Shown piece after piece: positions 11,800-23,639 of a stretch of DNA of 64,000 nt (its first letter is position 1; each line of letters starts with the position of its first letter). Made by a program: the position numbers and the translations under genes. Location of the stretch: assembly GCA_949752795.1 (NCBI GenBank), contig OX457070.1, positions 42,182,185 through 42,246,184 of the forward strand, in the 5' to 3' direction. Below the pieces are notes generated by a model. The model searched no databases, was not told the origin of the DNA, and worked only from the letters and a program-made list of their open reading frames with translations. The stretch is from Hyperoodon ampullatus. Taxonomy: Eukaryota > Chordata > Mammalia > Artiodactyla > Ziphiidae.

Positions 11800-12280
11800 G
11801 AACTCTAAGTAGCTTAAGCAAATAGGGAATTTGTTGGTAGGATTCTGGAGGAGCTCAGAGAATCAGAGAGAGCTTATCTCCCAAGCGCTTAGCAGGACAG
11901 GGAGGGCAGCGCTGAAGCTCTCAGAAGAAAACAGACTTGCACGTCACCTGGGCTTTCCCTGTCCCACTTTTGTGCTGTTCTCCCTGGGGTGCTCCTCCTC
12001 CTTTCTATCTGCAGACAAGCTCTGTCAGCCAGCTATGGACATGGCACCACAGCTGCAAACTTGCATCTTCATGATTCTGTCATCAGAGAGGGCAGCTCCC
12101 ATTTAAGTACTCACAAGGGAGAACTCATAGGGCATCTCTGGATCCATCATTGTGGCCAGGGAACTAGGGACATGTAAAATGGTGACAGTCCTCATTTAGA
12201 CCACATGACCAGGGGTCAGGAGACAAGAGGAGTTTCGCTCAAAAGAAGGGGGCAAGAAGGGTAAGACAGAATCTGGCTCA
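11800..12280. mobile_element. Unassigned old interspersed repeat, copy A
   Basis: Starts 'agcttaagcaaatagggaat' and carries 'ctctgcatttatg'-type text, 'ggatccatcattgtggccag' and 'gaccacatgaccaggggt'. The same order of motifs (start with 'ggtaatttacataaatggg', later 'ccatttactatggccaggtg') recurs at 27380-27900. I recognise it as a dispersed mammalian family but cannot name it safely. Confidence 0.4.
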
Positions 12281-13239
12281 GATATAACCACTAGAAAAAT
12301 CGTTGTGGTCAGTCACTCAAAATATCAGGTACAGGGAGTACCAAGAACAGACTTTTGAGGAAAACAGGGGCAAGAGTTTTCAAAAGGATCCCCAGTGCCC
12401 AGTCCCACTGTGCCAGACTACCATCCCAAGAGGTACAGGAGGCCTGATGTTAGCCAAACCATGGCCTTCTCCTACTCAACTCCAGTCTTGTAACCCTAAG
12501 GCTACAGTGAAGAGTACAGGGCAATTGCCGCCAGTTTGCCAAACACACCCATAAATTCCCAAAGCATCGAACTTTTCCAAAAGAACCTTGCTGCCACCCA
12601 AAGCAAAGCTAAGCCCTGATTTCCAACCTCTCCTCTATCAGCTTCAGGATATTTCTTAGGCATACTATGCTTCTTTCATTAAACAAATACATTTTCTAGG
12701 ATTTGAATAATAAACAAATGCAAAATGTATCAGTCTGATGGATGACAATATATTTTAAGAAAAAAGAATGCTAAAACTAAGGGTGACCCCAAAATGGGAA
12801 ATCTACTCAAGGAGACAGTGTTCTTGGCTGGAAACAGGCGTCCACATCATGGTATTCACTGCATAGGAGAGCTGGAGGCATTACTGACCTCTCTGGCCCC
12901 TGCAACAGTTTACCACATTCACTCAAATGTAAATGTATCCCTGCAGAGAGAATAAAACTTTCAAAGTCCTTTGGAGAAAAGAGCCTTTTAAGCTGGATCT
13001 GCAGCTTCCGGAAGGTGCTCATTTTAGAGGAGGGGGCAGCGGTCTTGTGGGCCAGATCAGATGAATCACCCAGGCTTCAAACAGAGACAAGGGATCCCAA
13101 ACACTGATTGTTCACAGCCTATACGAGCCTTGAATATCACTGCTGACTGCCAGTTTTATGGATATTTCCACACTGGCCAAATCCAACTGAAAATGTGGTA
13201 TAAACTGTGAAAACTAAAAGCAAATGCATTACTTGCCTC
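12281..13239. other. Gene-free sequence
   Basis: No repeat family recognised. An 83-codon plus-strand frame (12303-12554) has no start context, splice site or family resemblance that supports it. Confidence 0.5.
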
Positions 13240-13414
13240 CAAAATCAGCTTCTCTTCCTGACTTCCATATAGTTCTCAATGAAAATACCATTCTCTCTGT
13301 ATCCCAGGCTTTGAAACCCACCTCCTGATACCTTCTTTCTCAGTCCCTGCAGGTAGTCACAAAGCCTAGCAGTTCTTCATCCTTGGTCTTTCCTAGCCCA
13401 TCCTTTGTCCTCCA
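13240..13414 (+). mobile_element. L2, upstream part (interrupted by a DNA transposon)
   Basis: 'cagcttctcttcctgacttc' through 'tcacaaagcctagcagttct' matches the L2 region just 5' of the segment that resumes at 13631, so the two pieces were one element. Confidence 0.6.
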
Positions 13415-13630
13415 GCCCACTGGACTGAGAGCCAAATCTGACCCAACACCTGTTCTTGATAAATAAGGCTTTACTGGTACACAGCCATTCTCACATTTCC
13501 ATATTATCTGTGGCTGCTTTCACACTACAATAGCAAGGTTGAATGGTTGAGACAGAGACTGTTGCCTCTCAAAGCCTGAAATATTTACTATCAGGCCCTT
13601 AACAGGAAATATTTGCCAACTGCGGCCCTA
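13415..13630. mobile_element. hAT-type non-autonomous transposon nested in L2
   Basis: 'cacctgttcttgataaataa', 'ggctttactggtacacagcc', 'tctgtggctgctttcacact', 'gagacagagactgttgcct' and 'aaatatttactatcaggccc' is a very common mammalian DNA-transposon sequence. It separates two consecutive L2 segments, so it inserted after the L2. The exact family name is not certain. Confidence 0.7.
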
Positions 13631-14262
13631 TATTATTGCAACAGGTCTGCCCCACTCTAATTTCTTTCCTGTTCTTCCTACTTTTTAAAATGTCCCTTAA
13701 CCAATATCCTGTACTCAATTACTAATGGATATTATCACACACACACACACAAAGACACACTGTTTAAAACTTATTAAAAGCTTCTCATTGCCCTTAGAAC
13801 AATGCTATGTTCTTCATAATTGGGCGTGGCTTACCTATCCAACTTGCTTCCCTCCTCCACACTCCAGCCACTAGTTATTCTCATTTTCTTCAGGCATCAA
13901 GCCCTTCCTGTTCCAGGGCCTTTGCACCTGCTGTTCCCCTGAGTGAAACCCTCTTCCCAACCCAATTTCATCTGGACAATACCTCTCATCCTTCAGGTCT
14001 CTGAGTCAATGTCAACTCCTCAGAAATGAGTTCACCCTTTCTGATGATTTCTCTCACTCTGTTCTCTCCCAGTACCCTCTCCTTTTTGTCCATGGAGAGA
14101 AATGAAGCATTTATTTGTTTGCTTATTGGATTATTGTCTGTCTCACTGATCACAATAGCTCTAGGAGGCCAAGGGTTGTGTCCATTTTACTTAACATTCC
14201 ACATCCAGCAGCTGTCAGATAGTAAGTTCTCAAATCATATCTTTTATGAATGAATGACTTTC
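13631..14262 (+). mobile_element. L2 (LINE2) 3' region
   Basis: Well-preserved order: 'attattgcaacaggtctgcc', 'aaaacttattaaaagcttct', 'cattgcccttagaacaatg', 'ccagggcctttgcacctgct', 'catccttcaggtctctgagt', 'caactcctcagaaatgag', 'tttatttgtttgcttattg' and the terminal 'gaatgaatgac'. An (AC)n microsatellite (about 13736-13751) sits inside. There is no usable reverse transcriptase reading frame. Confidence 0.85.
13736..13751. repeat. (AC)8 microsatellite
   Basis: Perfect AC dinucleotide run inside the L2 copy, followed by a degenerate 'aaagacacac' extension. Confidence 0.9.
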
Positions 14263-14274
14263 TGTTCATTCTCA

Positions 14275-14490
14275 AATATTATTCACTCTTTGGCCTGGTG
14301 CAATCTGGCTCTATTCTATTTTGCAGTCCTACTTGTATGCCTCACTCTAGATGAACTGAGATAACCAGCATTTCCCACATACACACTGCACTTTTTCACC
14401 TCTGAACCTTCCTCATCCCTCTCCCCCACTGCCTCTTCTATCATTTTTGCTTAGGAAAATCTTTCTCTTCCAGGCTTAATTCAAGCAATT
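14275..14490 (+). mobile_element. Second L2 fragment
   Basis: 'tttggcctggtgcaatctgg', 'gtcctacttgtatgcctcac' and 'tcttccaggcttaattcaag' repeat L2 3'-region text just after the first L2 terminus. It is therefore a separate insertion or a tandem remnant. Confidence 0.5.
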
Positions 14491-15597
14491 ATCCTAGGAA
14501 GCTGTGTAATAATGAATAATTTGAATAATGTAAAATCAAAGACATATTTCAAAAGGATGTTTCCTGAAACAATCTTTAATATAGTTTCATACCTTCATGC
14601 CAAAGTATACAGTTCAATAAAAGTGACTCTCTGTGGGCAGGCTGTGATGTATTCCTGATTCTTTGATAGGCTTTATTCAGGGACAAAGTTTAGAGTGTGG
14701 ATGGATGGCTTGCATAACCTTCAGGTTGTTTTCCATTAATATTCCTTCTCTCAGCTCCAGTTTTGAAAGTAATTGAGTAATAATGAGTACTGACAGGTAC
14801 CTTTACTCTATGTTTCAGTTAAACTGAGCTGGGAATAGAATTGATAACTTTGTGTGAAACCTGGGGATCCTGACTAAGACTCATGCCAAAGAGCAAAGAA
14901 CATCAACCCCCATTCAGTGATAATTCGGTGATAAGAAAGTACATCCTTATATCAACCTTGATGAGGTACTGTACCTAGGATATAGCAACCTGTCTACTGA
15001 ACATTTTTAACTCATCATAATAAAACTTTATCATTTGCATAAAAGAGAATGCTTCAGTATCTATTGCCTATCGTCTACGTCCAGTTTATTAGAAGAGATA
15101 GCAAAGTATCCCCCAAAAAGTTAAAAAGGAGTGAGGCTATAATACATTTCTGTTGTGTGTGTACCTGTCCTCTCCCTTGCTTCACACATAAAGGTGTAAC
15201 TTTTTATTTCTATTGCTTCTGAACTGTTTACTCACGGTAAGTTTATTTTTGACAAGAACCCAAATAATTTTTTTATGTTGCTGCTAATCTGCAGCTTCCT
15301 GTTACTCATGCAGTTGTAACTGTAGGACTCGAGTATAGGAATGTATACACACAAATACATGCATACCTAAATTTTGTTCTCCCTCACAGTCTCTTTATGT
15401 CAAGTGTGAATTTCATAAGTATGGACTCCATGGCTTTGTTCAAGACATTTATGACTCTTGAATCGAACAAGGGACACAATAGCTTCAGCACACCTCTAGT
15501 CTCTTCCAGTTGACATTTACTATCAATCAGCACCCTAATCAGTACCTCAACAAGCTCTTTGCCTTCACATCCAGTCCTTTGACATAAAAACATTAAA
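14491..15597. other. Gene-free sequence
   Basis: No repeat family or exon recognised. It is moderately AT-rich and the open frames are short. Confidence 0.5.
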
Positions 15598-15661
15598 CAA
15601 ACAATATTGAGCTCCTACTGTGTAGCAGGCATCTTGCTGGGTACTAAAGTTTCAGCAGTTT
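15598..15661 (-). mobile_element. L2 3' end interrupted by SINE copy 3
   Basis: 'attgagctcctactgtgtag', 'caggcatcttgctgggtact' and 'aaagtttcagcag' are the reverse complement of the L2 terminus. After the SINE the L2 text resumes at about 15904-15950 ('gaccatttctgacctcatga'). Confidence 0.65.
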
Positions 15662-15676
15662 AAAAAAAGAGACCAT

Positions 15677-15896
15677 GGCTTCCCTGGTGGCGCAGTGGTT
15701 GAGAGTCCGCCTGCCGATGTAGGGGACATGGGTTCGTGCCCTGGTCCGGGAAGATCCCACGTGCCGCAGAGTGGCTGGGCCCGTGAGCCATGGCCGCTGA
15801 GCCTGCGCGTCTGGAGCCTGTGCTCCGCAACGGGAGAGGCCACAACAGTGAGAGGCCCGCGTACTGCAAAAACAAAACAAAAAAACAAAAACAAAC
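15677..15896 (+). mobile_element. CHR-type SINE, short subfamily, copy 3
   Basis: Perfect 15-bp target-site duplication AAAAAAAGAGACCAT at 15662-15676 and 15897-15911. The tail is (AAAAC)/(AAAC)-like rather than pure A. It is inserted into an L2 3' end. Confidence 0.97.
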
Positions 15897-15949
15897 AAAA
15901 AAAGAGACCATTTCTGACCTCATGACGCTTATTGGTGGGCCATAAGGCT

Positions 15950-16091
15950 ATCTAACGAGAAGTAACATTTATTGAATCAGCCGCTATTCTAAGCACTTTA
16001 GATGTATTGTGTCATTTAATCTTAAAAAAAATCCCCGAGGAAGGTGACATTACTTATTATTTATACAGAAGGAAACTGAAGTTTAAGGAGA
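15950..16091 (-). mobile_element. MIR, antisense
   Basis: 'agtaacatttattgaatcag', 'ctattctaagcactttagat', 'gtgtcatttaatctt', 'gaaggtgacattactt' and 'cagaaggaaactgaagttta' is the reverse complement of MIR. Confidence 0.8.
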
Positions 16092-16708
16092 TACTGTACG
16101 TGGGACTATAAGATAGTGCAGCCACTTTGGAAAACGCTCTGGCAGTTCCTCAAAGTTTAAATATAGAGTCAACCTGACAATTCCAGTCCTGATTATATAC
16201 TCAAGAAAAATGAAAGCATACGTTTATACACAAACATAGCATTATCCATAATGGCCAGAAAGCGGAAACAACCCAAATGTCCATCAACTGATAAATGTAT
16301 AAATACACCGTGGTATACCCAGATGTTGGAATGTTATTTGTTGATAAAAAGAACTGAAATATTGATACATGCTACAACATGGATGAATCTTTTAAACATT
16401 ATGCTAAGTCAAAGAAGCCAGTCACAAAGGACCATATATTGTATGATTTTATTATGTGAAATTAGGCAAATTCACAGTGACAGAAAGTAGACTGGTGGTT
16501 GCCTAAGGCGGGGGGGATTGGGGGAAAATAGGCAGTGATTGCTAATGGGTACAGGTTTCTTTTTGGGTTGACGAAAAGATTCTAAAATTGATTGTGGTGA
16601 TGGTTGCACAACTGTGTGAACACACCAAAATCAACTGAATTGTACACTTTAAGTGGGTTACTTGTATGATCTGTGAATTATAATTTAATAAAGTTGTTAC
16701 TAAAAATT
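16092..16708 (+). mobile_element. L1MB-type L1 3' end
   Basis: About 620 bp of L1 3' UTR in consensus order: 'gtgcagccactttggaaaac', 'aaacaacccaaatgtccatc', 'acatgctacaacatggatga', 'agaagccagtcacaaaggac', 'ggtggttgcctaaggc', 'ggtgatggttgcacaactgt' and 'gaattgtacactttaagtgg', ending at an AATAAA. It directly abuts the MIR. It is 5'-truncated and non-coding. Confidence 0.9.
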
Positions 16709-16859
16709 GATGGAGAAAGAAAAGAGTGTGAGGGAGGGAGGAAGGATGGAATGGGGGACAGAGTTCTTTAAATATGGAACACTAAACACATTCATTTATC
16801 TCTCCCAAAATACCAATAAAATACTGTGAAAAGAATTTTTAAAAAGGCATAACCCCACA

Positions 16860-18280
16860 TGGACAAATAATATGGGAAAATAATACTGCAAATAATACTG
16901 CAAAATGCCCATCATTGTGAAATTTCATAACACCAGAATTCTGGAAGAGCAGTTCCTTCAAAGTTCCAAGGGAAATTCTGTCTAACACAGAATTCTATAC
17001 TTAGCAAAATTACTAGTCAAGTGTGAGGGTAGAATGTAGACCAAGGAAGAGGAAGTCATGTAATCCGAAAGATCAGGATTCAACACAGGAGAGAAACAAG
17101 CAAAACTCCCAGATTGATGGTGAAGGGGAGCCTCTGGGTGACAGCTGGGCTGCAGGCCCGGAGAACAGCCAGAGCAGATGGGAACAGAGGGTAAGAGGAT
17201 TCCGAAATGCTTGTCTCCAAGGTGAGGGAGGTTGGGAGGTAGGGAGAGCAAGAGATTACTTGAAGTGAAGACCTCGTAGAAAGAAGGGTTCAGCCTTCAG
17301 GAGTTTAGGGGTGAGCTAAGCAGATTAAAAAACTAACAGAGCAAGTCAATAGCTCTAGAGAAAACAAAGGGTGCTATAAGAAAAGAAGGGTAAAATTATA
17401 ATTGCTGAATCCTTCCAAGATACCTGGTAAATCATTTTGCTCTTCCCCGTGGAAGTTTCTAACAATTTGATATATAAAACTAAGAAATCCAGAGGAAAGA
17501 TAAAATATCACTTTTTCTTCCTGATAAGGTTGATTTGGATAATGTAGGTTAGTTGGGAAAGACAAAGGGCCTTTGAACCCCAGAACTGGGCATATTTTCT
17601 CACCCACTCCAGGGAAAGCTTGTTCCTTGGTAACAAACAGCTTCCAGCGGGGCAGAAGGAAGAAGGGCTGATGAAAATTTCCCAACCAAATTAAGCCACG
17701 CCTTCTCCCCTAGAGAGAAGGGAATGGATAAGTGAGTAAAGGGGCAGAAAGAACAGAGAAATCCCACCTCATGGAAGAAAATATCAGGAGTGTGGAATAT
17801 GCTTCCTTCCTGACATTAATGATGCCGTCGTGAAAAGTGGTTTCACCAGAAATGATAATAGAGCAATGTAAGAAGGGTCAGGGAATGTGGGTATTTATGA
17901 CAGTGGTGGCATAAGACAGCTAAATCCCCATCCTCAAAACAGAAATGCGACAGATAGTGTGAAAATGGAAAGTCAAGAAATGACAGTAAAACATATTATG
18001 ACGCAGCAAGTAGCCAAAGAGATAGCTGAAAACAGCTCTAAGAGTGGAACGTGGCAGACTTGGGGAGGAAGGGCTGGATGGGGAGATGGAGAGCAGAGAA
18101 CTCCTGCCCTTTCAACATGGACTTGTCTGTACTGCTGTTGAACTTTAAGACTTCGGGTTATGTTGGGTCAGTGAATTTGACAATATTTGACTATTTATGG
18201 CCTAAAAAGTGGCAATCCCATACATACGAACATACGTTCATACAGTTCAACCTAAAATGTTAAAAGAAATCCAATTTTAA
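16860..18280 (+). mobile_element. Old L1-like sequence (ME/MC-type), tentative
   Basis: Scattered phrases resemble the upstream 3' UTR of old L1: 'aattctatacttagcaaaat', 'gaccaaggaagaggaagtca', 'gattgatggtgaaggggagc', and near the end 'gaactttaagacttcgggtt'. Divergence is high and the boundaries are guesses. No coding frame survives. Confidence 0.4.
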
Positions 18281-19384
18281 AAACCTTTTTAATGGAAGGA
18301 AAAGGAATGTGATCCCTGGAGAACTTTCTCTGCCCTTTTCTCTAACCCGGTTTGCATGCCTCCCTGGGCACCACCTCCCCCCCCGGCACCCGTTGATATA
18401 CTTCTACTTATGTGCGTGGTTCCACAGCATTGCCATCATCTGACCCTATTTCCCTTGCACCGGTTATAAAGGGAGCCCACACAGCAGCAGGCACGAAGTA
18501 GCCACAGTTATTTCCTAAACGACGTAACCTGTGTTAACAACCTTTGCTGGGTGCTTGGACCCTATGCTTCCTTGCCCGGTGTTTATAACAACCCTTTAGT
18601 AGTCTATCATAGGATTATACTCAGAATCTACATCAAGTTCATTACTTGCAATTTGTAGAATCTACTGTAGTCTCCTTTTTTTTGGAAAAAAAATATATCT
18701 TTTTAAACAGAAACCTATTTTCCCATCCAGCTGCTCACCATGGTCCACATTTACATATTGGAAGTTCTCTCAGCAGCTGGAGTGCTGTGTGTCTGCACCA
18801 GGAGACCTGACCTCCCTTAGGACCTCTAGAGAACAAGTAATTGCACAGCTTAGCTCTCAGACTCCAAATCAGATGGCTAGGGTATATGTTGTGCCCCTTC
18901 CCTTCCCCTAATTACATGAAATTTAAGTAGTTTCACCTCCCTAAGTCTATGGCTCCTAATATCTAAATAAGACAGTGCCTAAAAGCACAGAGTTATTGTA
19001 CAAATTCAATGAGATGACACAGGAAGCATTCAGATATGTCACTCTTACTATCTGACATGGGTTTCCTCCAGTCTGGACTTCTATTTTCCTTTCATCAATG
19101 TGTGTTCTATGCTTTTCAATCCAAAGATCATTCTCTGTTGTCAAAATGAGGGTGAAAGGAGGTGGAGGAGTGATGATTTTTTTTTTTTTTGTATTATTGG
19201 TCGGCACACAAGAATCACTCCAAGTAACAGGCCCACTCCCCCACTTTGCCTTAGGGGAGTTGCTCTGAATATGGGGTTTGTTGCCCTGAGCATTTCTTAC
19301 TAGCTCATGGGAACTGAAGCCTCCATAATACCGTTCCCACAGGTTTTGCCTCTCATCTCTGGCTCCAAGCACTCACTTCTCTTT
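18281..19384. other. Gene-free sequence with short C and T runs
   Basis: Contains a C9 run near 18377-18385 and a T12 run near 19179-19190. No recognised repeat family, exon or promoter. The frame at 18956-19372 on the minus strand is chance. Confidence 0.5.
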
Positions 19385-19390
19385 GCAAGT

Positions 19391-19600
19391 TTTTTTTTTT
19401 TTTTTTCTTCGGCATGCAGGCCTCTCACTGCTGCGGCCTCTCCCGTTGCGGAGCACAGGCTCCGGACGCGCAGGCTCAGCGGCCATGGCTCACGGGCCCA
19501 GCTGCTCCGCGGCATGTGGGATCCTCCCCGACCGGGGCACGAAGCCGCGTCCCCTACATCGGCAGGCGGACTCCCAACCACTGCGCCACCAGGGAAGCCC
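19391..19600 (-). mobile_element. CHR-type SINE, short subfamily, copy 4
   Basis: Full-length reverse-complement body behind a T16 tail. Only a short duplication, GCAAGT, is visible (19385-19390 and 19601-19606). CpGs are better kept than in most copies, for example in the segment CCGGACGCGCAGG. Confidence 0.95.
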
Positions 19601-19606
19601 GCAAGT

Positions 19607-20167
19607 ATTCTTTTGAAACCAGAACTCATCAGAGAGCTCCTGTGTAGCCAGCTTGGTTTTTCTAAGCACACATTTTTACCCCTCATTGGGTGTTTGCATT
19701 TGTGTAGACAGAGCACCATGGTTTTGAGAGCTCCTCATCCCTCCAAGTACCTGCTTTTCTCTGAATTCCAGGACCCAGGGTCTTGGCCTCACCAGGCCCA
19801 GCTTTCCTCCCTGGCCCTCACTGCCTCAGTGATTCTCACAAGGTTCCTCTCAGTCTCCATCGCCTTCTCTTGGCTAGAATTAGAGCTCAAGCAGCAATTC
19901 TGCCACTTACTTTCTAAATAAGCTGGAAAATAACAGCTAATCAGAAAAACCCTACTTGTGTGAAGGTGCTTGTGGAAACTTATAGTACAAATGAGTAAGC
20001 ACCAGTTTTCACTCAAAGAAGCAACTCTAATTTTGAGACTTTCTAACAGTTTGTTTAGCCAGCAAAAGAGAGAATGTTTGGGGCCCTGGATAACTTCTTG
20101 GCATCCTTTAAATCATAATGTTTATCCAAATGGCCACTTCCTCTAAATAAGAACCATCTTGGTGATG
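19607..20167. other. Gene-free spacer between two inverted SINEs
   Basis: Unique-looking sequence. The 204-codon plus-strand frame that enters here (19307-19921) owes its length to read-through of SINE copy 4, and its downstream part has no recognisable domain. Confidence 0.5.
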
Positions 20168-20186
20168 AGAAGATGCAAGTCCAGAG

Positions 20187-20480
20187 GGCTTCCCTGGTGG
20201 TGCAGTGGTTGAGAATCTGCCTGCTAATGCAGGGGACACGGGTTCGAGCCCTGGTTTGGGAAGATCCCACATGCCGCGGAGCAACTGGGCCTGTGAGCCT
20301 GCGCGTCTGGAGCCTGTGCTCCGCAACAAGAGAGGCCGCGCCCGTGCACCGCGATGAAGAGTGGCCCCCGCTTGCCACAACTAGAGAAAGCCCTCGCACA
20401 GAAATGAAGACCCAACACAGCAAAAATAAATAAATTAATTAATAAACTCCTACCCCCAACATCTTAAAAAAAAAAAAAAA
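20187..20480 (+). mobile_element. CHR-type SINE, long subfamily
   Basis: About 290 bp. Relative to the short type it keeps an extra 3' segment ('gtgcaccgcgatgaagagtg', 'cttgccacaactagagaaag', 'cctcgcacagaaatgaagac') before an (AAATA)-like and poly-A tail. The Pol III B box reads GGTTCGAGCCC and the A box TGGTGCAGTGG, both matching consensus. Perfect TSD AGAAGATGCAAGTCC at 20168-20182 and 20481-20495. Confidence 0.96.
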
Positions 20481-20495
20481 AGAAGATGCAAGTCC

Positions 20496-22453
20496 TTTGC
20501 CGTTACCCAGCTGGAGAGCATGAATGAATTCCTTCCCTTGAACCTCTGCTTCTCAACTGTAACATGAGGGTGTTGAACTTGATCCCAAGAGTCTCATCCC
20601 TATGAAAGTTTTGGGATTTTAAGTAGACTGAGGGTTTATTAGACTGAGGGTTTTTCCTGATATCTAATGTTTGACCTAACGTTAAACAAAATACTAGATC
20701 AAAGAAGCCTATTAGAGTTCAAATAAAAATTTTCCAGTATTAAGCAAAATGTAAACATCCCATCTGTTTCCATGTTTCCTTTTATATATTCAAGTTCTCT
20801 TTTTCTAAGTATTCACTCCTTTGCAATGAGGTCCCCACTGTCTGTTTTTAATCTATTGTTCTTTTTCCCCAGTAGATGGCACCCAGTCACAACTTTCAAA
20901 TACCTTCTTCTGCCTACAAACTCAGGGCAGACAGTCCAGAAAATAAGAATGTGGGGAGTGTTTGTTCATCAAACACAGATAAATAAGAGGAAATTTATAT
21001 TAAGCATGCACCCAAAATATTTATGGAGTTTCCTAAAATTTAAATAATAAATTAGGTTCTACGTATAAGGTGTCATAATTAGAGTGTTTTGATACAGACA
21101 TGTCAGACTGTTGTATTAGAATTGAGCGCTACCCTTCAAAATTATGCAGCTATGAGATTTTGGCTGATCCAAGTGATGCTGACACATTGCTATTTTTAAA
21201 ACATTTAGAAAACCATTTTCTGGTAGATACTCCCAGGATCAGTTTCTAGTTTACATGAGAAAAACAGTCTCAATGCCTCCTTTTTGACAATCCCTCCCCA
21301 GTGCATCATCTTCCTTGATAATCCTCACATCAAGAGTTGTTTTTTTCTCCCCTTGGAAAAACTATTTCTAAATATTCCACCCTCAATGAAATTTGACCAT
21401 CCACTTCTAATTATTTTGGAAAGAACAGAACTCAGCAACTTACTACCACATTTTCAGCCCATGTGCTCTGTCTCCCGGCTGGCGACTTTTGCCATGGTGG
21501 GTAGAGCATGGCCCATATTGTAGGAGAATTTATTCTGGTACACTGGTAAGCAAAGAAGCCAGTAATAAATAAGGTGGGAAAGGCCTCTAGCGTTAGGAAA
21601 CATGAATCCTTACAAATTTTAATGTACTTTCTGAGAAAAGTAAGAAGGTGAGCAAACATCTCACCAGCCTCAGGCCATAAAGAACCAGCCCTTGCTTCAA
21701 GCCCGGCAGTGGATTAGGAACCCCAGTCCTACCAGTATAGGTCTTATAAGGATTGGTCTCACTGCCCTTAGCCTACATGCAGAGCTCCTGGGACAGGACA
21801 GGCAACCTGATACCCTTGGAGCTAGAACCATCCATAATCCTTATCTGAGTGAATTCCTATTTCCCTATTGGAAGGAAAGCCCTGCCCTGAACTATTTCTC
21901 TGAGAGTCCATCCCTGGTTCTTTAAACATGGCCAGCCCACCCCTTCAATGCACAGGGGGGATGCACAAACACTAACATCCAGCCCAACCAACAGCCCTCA
22001 CCTCAAATGTGACTGACCTGTCCTTTTCTCCCCTTATCTCCTCAGGTATTGAGTTCCATGACCTTTATACTCCAGCTTCTAAAATCTACTACAAGCTCTG
22101 CTTATTATGGTGACCTTCTTTCTCCACTGCTGTCAGATTCTGTAAACCTCTGGGTTTGGGCTTCTCCAGTATGAGATGGGGTCCCATAGGCCCCATCCTC
22201 ACTTACTAACTCCCTGCTGTCTGCCAGGAGAAAGGTTCAATACCTGACTCTGACTCCCTCATTTCTCGCAGCTGAGATCTTAAAGGATCGGGAACATCAA
22301 CATATCAATGGATTATACTCTGAAACCACCGGGCTGAGTTAACCCTAAAGATTGGTTGCATGATCTTCTAGACTTCTAGCTACATGAGCAATTAAGTTTC
22401 CTAGTTGCTTAACCCAGTTTGACACGGGTTTTCAGTAATTGGCTCTCTCAGCT
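20496..22453. other. Gene-free sequence, about 2 kb
   Basis: No dispersed repeat or exon identified. An internal doublet 'gactgagggttt' occurs at about 20627-20655. GC content rises from about 21650 onward without forming a CpG island. Confidence 0.5.
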
Positions 22454-22464
22454 CCCTCTGGTGG
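22454..22464 (-). promoter_or_regulatory. Possible CTCF core site
   Basis: Read on the minus strand the word is CCACCAGAGGG, which fits the first 11 positions of the CTCF core consensus (CCASYAGRKGG). The next base is A instead of the preferred C. It lies outside any recognised repeat. A single motif match is weak evidence of binding. Confidence 0.3.
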
Positions 22465-22769
22465 TTGAAGCCTCACCCACAGGCCACTGTGAAAGTTGAC
22501 AGCTCTGAAGCTCTGCTGGTTTATAGGCCCAGTTTAGTGGCTTCCTAAGGATATGAGGATACTCATTTCAGTTAAGTAGTGGGGGAACTAGGCCATCTGA
22601 CTCCCAGGTTAGGTTTCCTTGGGCAAACCCTCACCGACTCTGAATTGCTTTCATTTTAACCTTCAATATGTTTCCTCCCTAGCCTGAAAATCCTCTGCTC
22701 AAGGAACTGGCAAACTAGGATGACAATGACAATTCTATCAACAGTCTGTATCTCTATAGTAATATTTAA

Positions 22770-22895
22770 GTTTTCCTAATATTTATTGAGTATTTACTAT
22801 GTGTTTGTCCCTGTTCTAAGTACTCTTCTTATATTATTTAATCCTGAAAACAACCCGAGGGGTTGATATGATTATTATCCCCATTTTTAAGAAGA
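22770..22895 (-). mobile_element. MIR, antisense
   Basis: 'aatatttattgagtatttac', 'tatgtgtttgtccctgttct', 'aagtactcttcttatatt' and 'attatccccatttttaagaa' is the reverse complement of the MIR 3' half. Confidence 0.8.
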
Positions 22896-23639
22896 AAAGA
22901 CCGTCATACATTTTCTCACATGCCACAAGCCAGAGAGAAAAACAAATACTCCTCTCTCAGATTCATCCACACAAATTTGTGACTCAAGTGAGATGTTTAA
23001 TCCATAAAGAGGCCTCAGGCTTACAGCAGTGGCCCAGGCAGGTCTTTCTGCGGGAGCTACAGAGCCCAAGGGGAGGTGGTTGGCCCATGGAGGACACCAT
23101 CACCAAACTGCTCTCAGAAATTTCGAACCAGGACTTTTAGGAGTAACACATGGGTAAGGGCCAGCTTCCAAACAGACTTGGAACACAGAAGAGAAAGGAT
23201 CTAGAGATGCATATGACATCTGAGACATGCCACCATTGTGATCTTCCAAAAGGGGGAGCAACTGTCCCACTTTGCCTGGGACTGAGGGGTTCCCATCATG
23301 TGGAACTTTCAGTGCAGACACCAGGAAGATTCCAGGAAAACTGGGATGAATCACTCTGTCTTCCAAAGAAATTCAGTTCTACTTTGAAATATAAGAGACT
23401 TCAGGGGCCTCCTCTCTCCCCTCAAAGTTCACAAGACTCCTAATTTCATTGGCTTCCATCTCCCTCCAACACACCTAAACAGCGATGGGGTCTACATATC
23501 AAGTTCTACGTCACCTGCTGAGGGCTTTCCTAGTTGGCTTTAGTACATAGGAAGAAAATCTCTTGCTTCTTGCAAACAGTAATAAACCTGTGGAACTTAT
23601 TAGCCCCCAAAATAGAACTGGAATAAAATATATTTTTTT
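22896..23639. other. Gene-free sequence
   Basis: No repeat or exon recognised. Overlapping 80-97-codon frames on both strands (23100-23443) have no family resemblance. Confidence 0.5.

Noticed and set aside
19307..19921. Longest open frame (204 codons)
   Set aside because: Its first half is the SINE body read in an open frame; no domain, no conserved start, no splice evidence.
20187..20270. tRNA gene (consensus A and B boxes)
   Set aside because: The boxes belong to the tRNA-derived head of a SINE; no cloverleaf tRNA with anticodon stem is intact.
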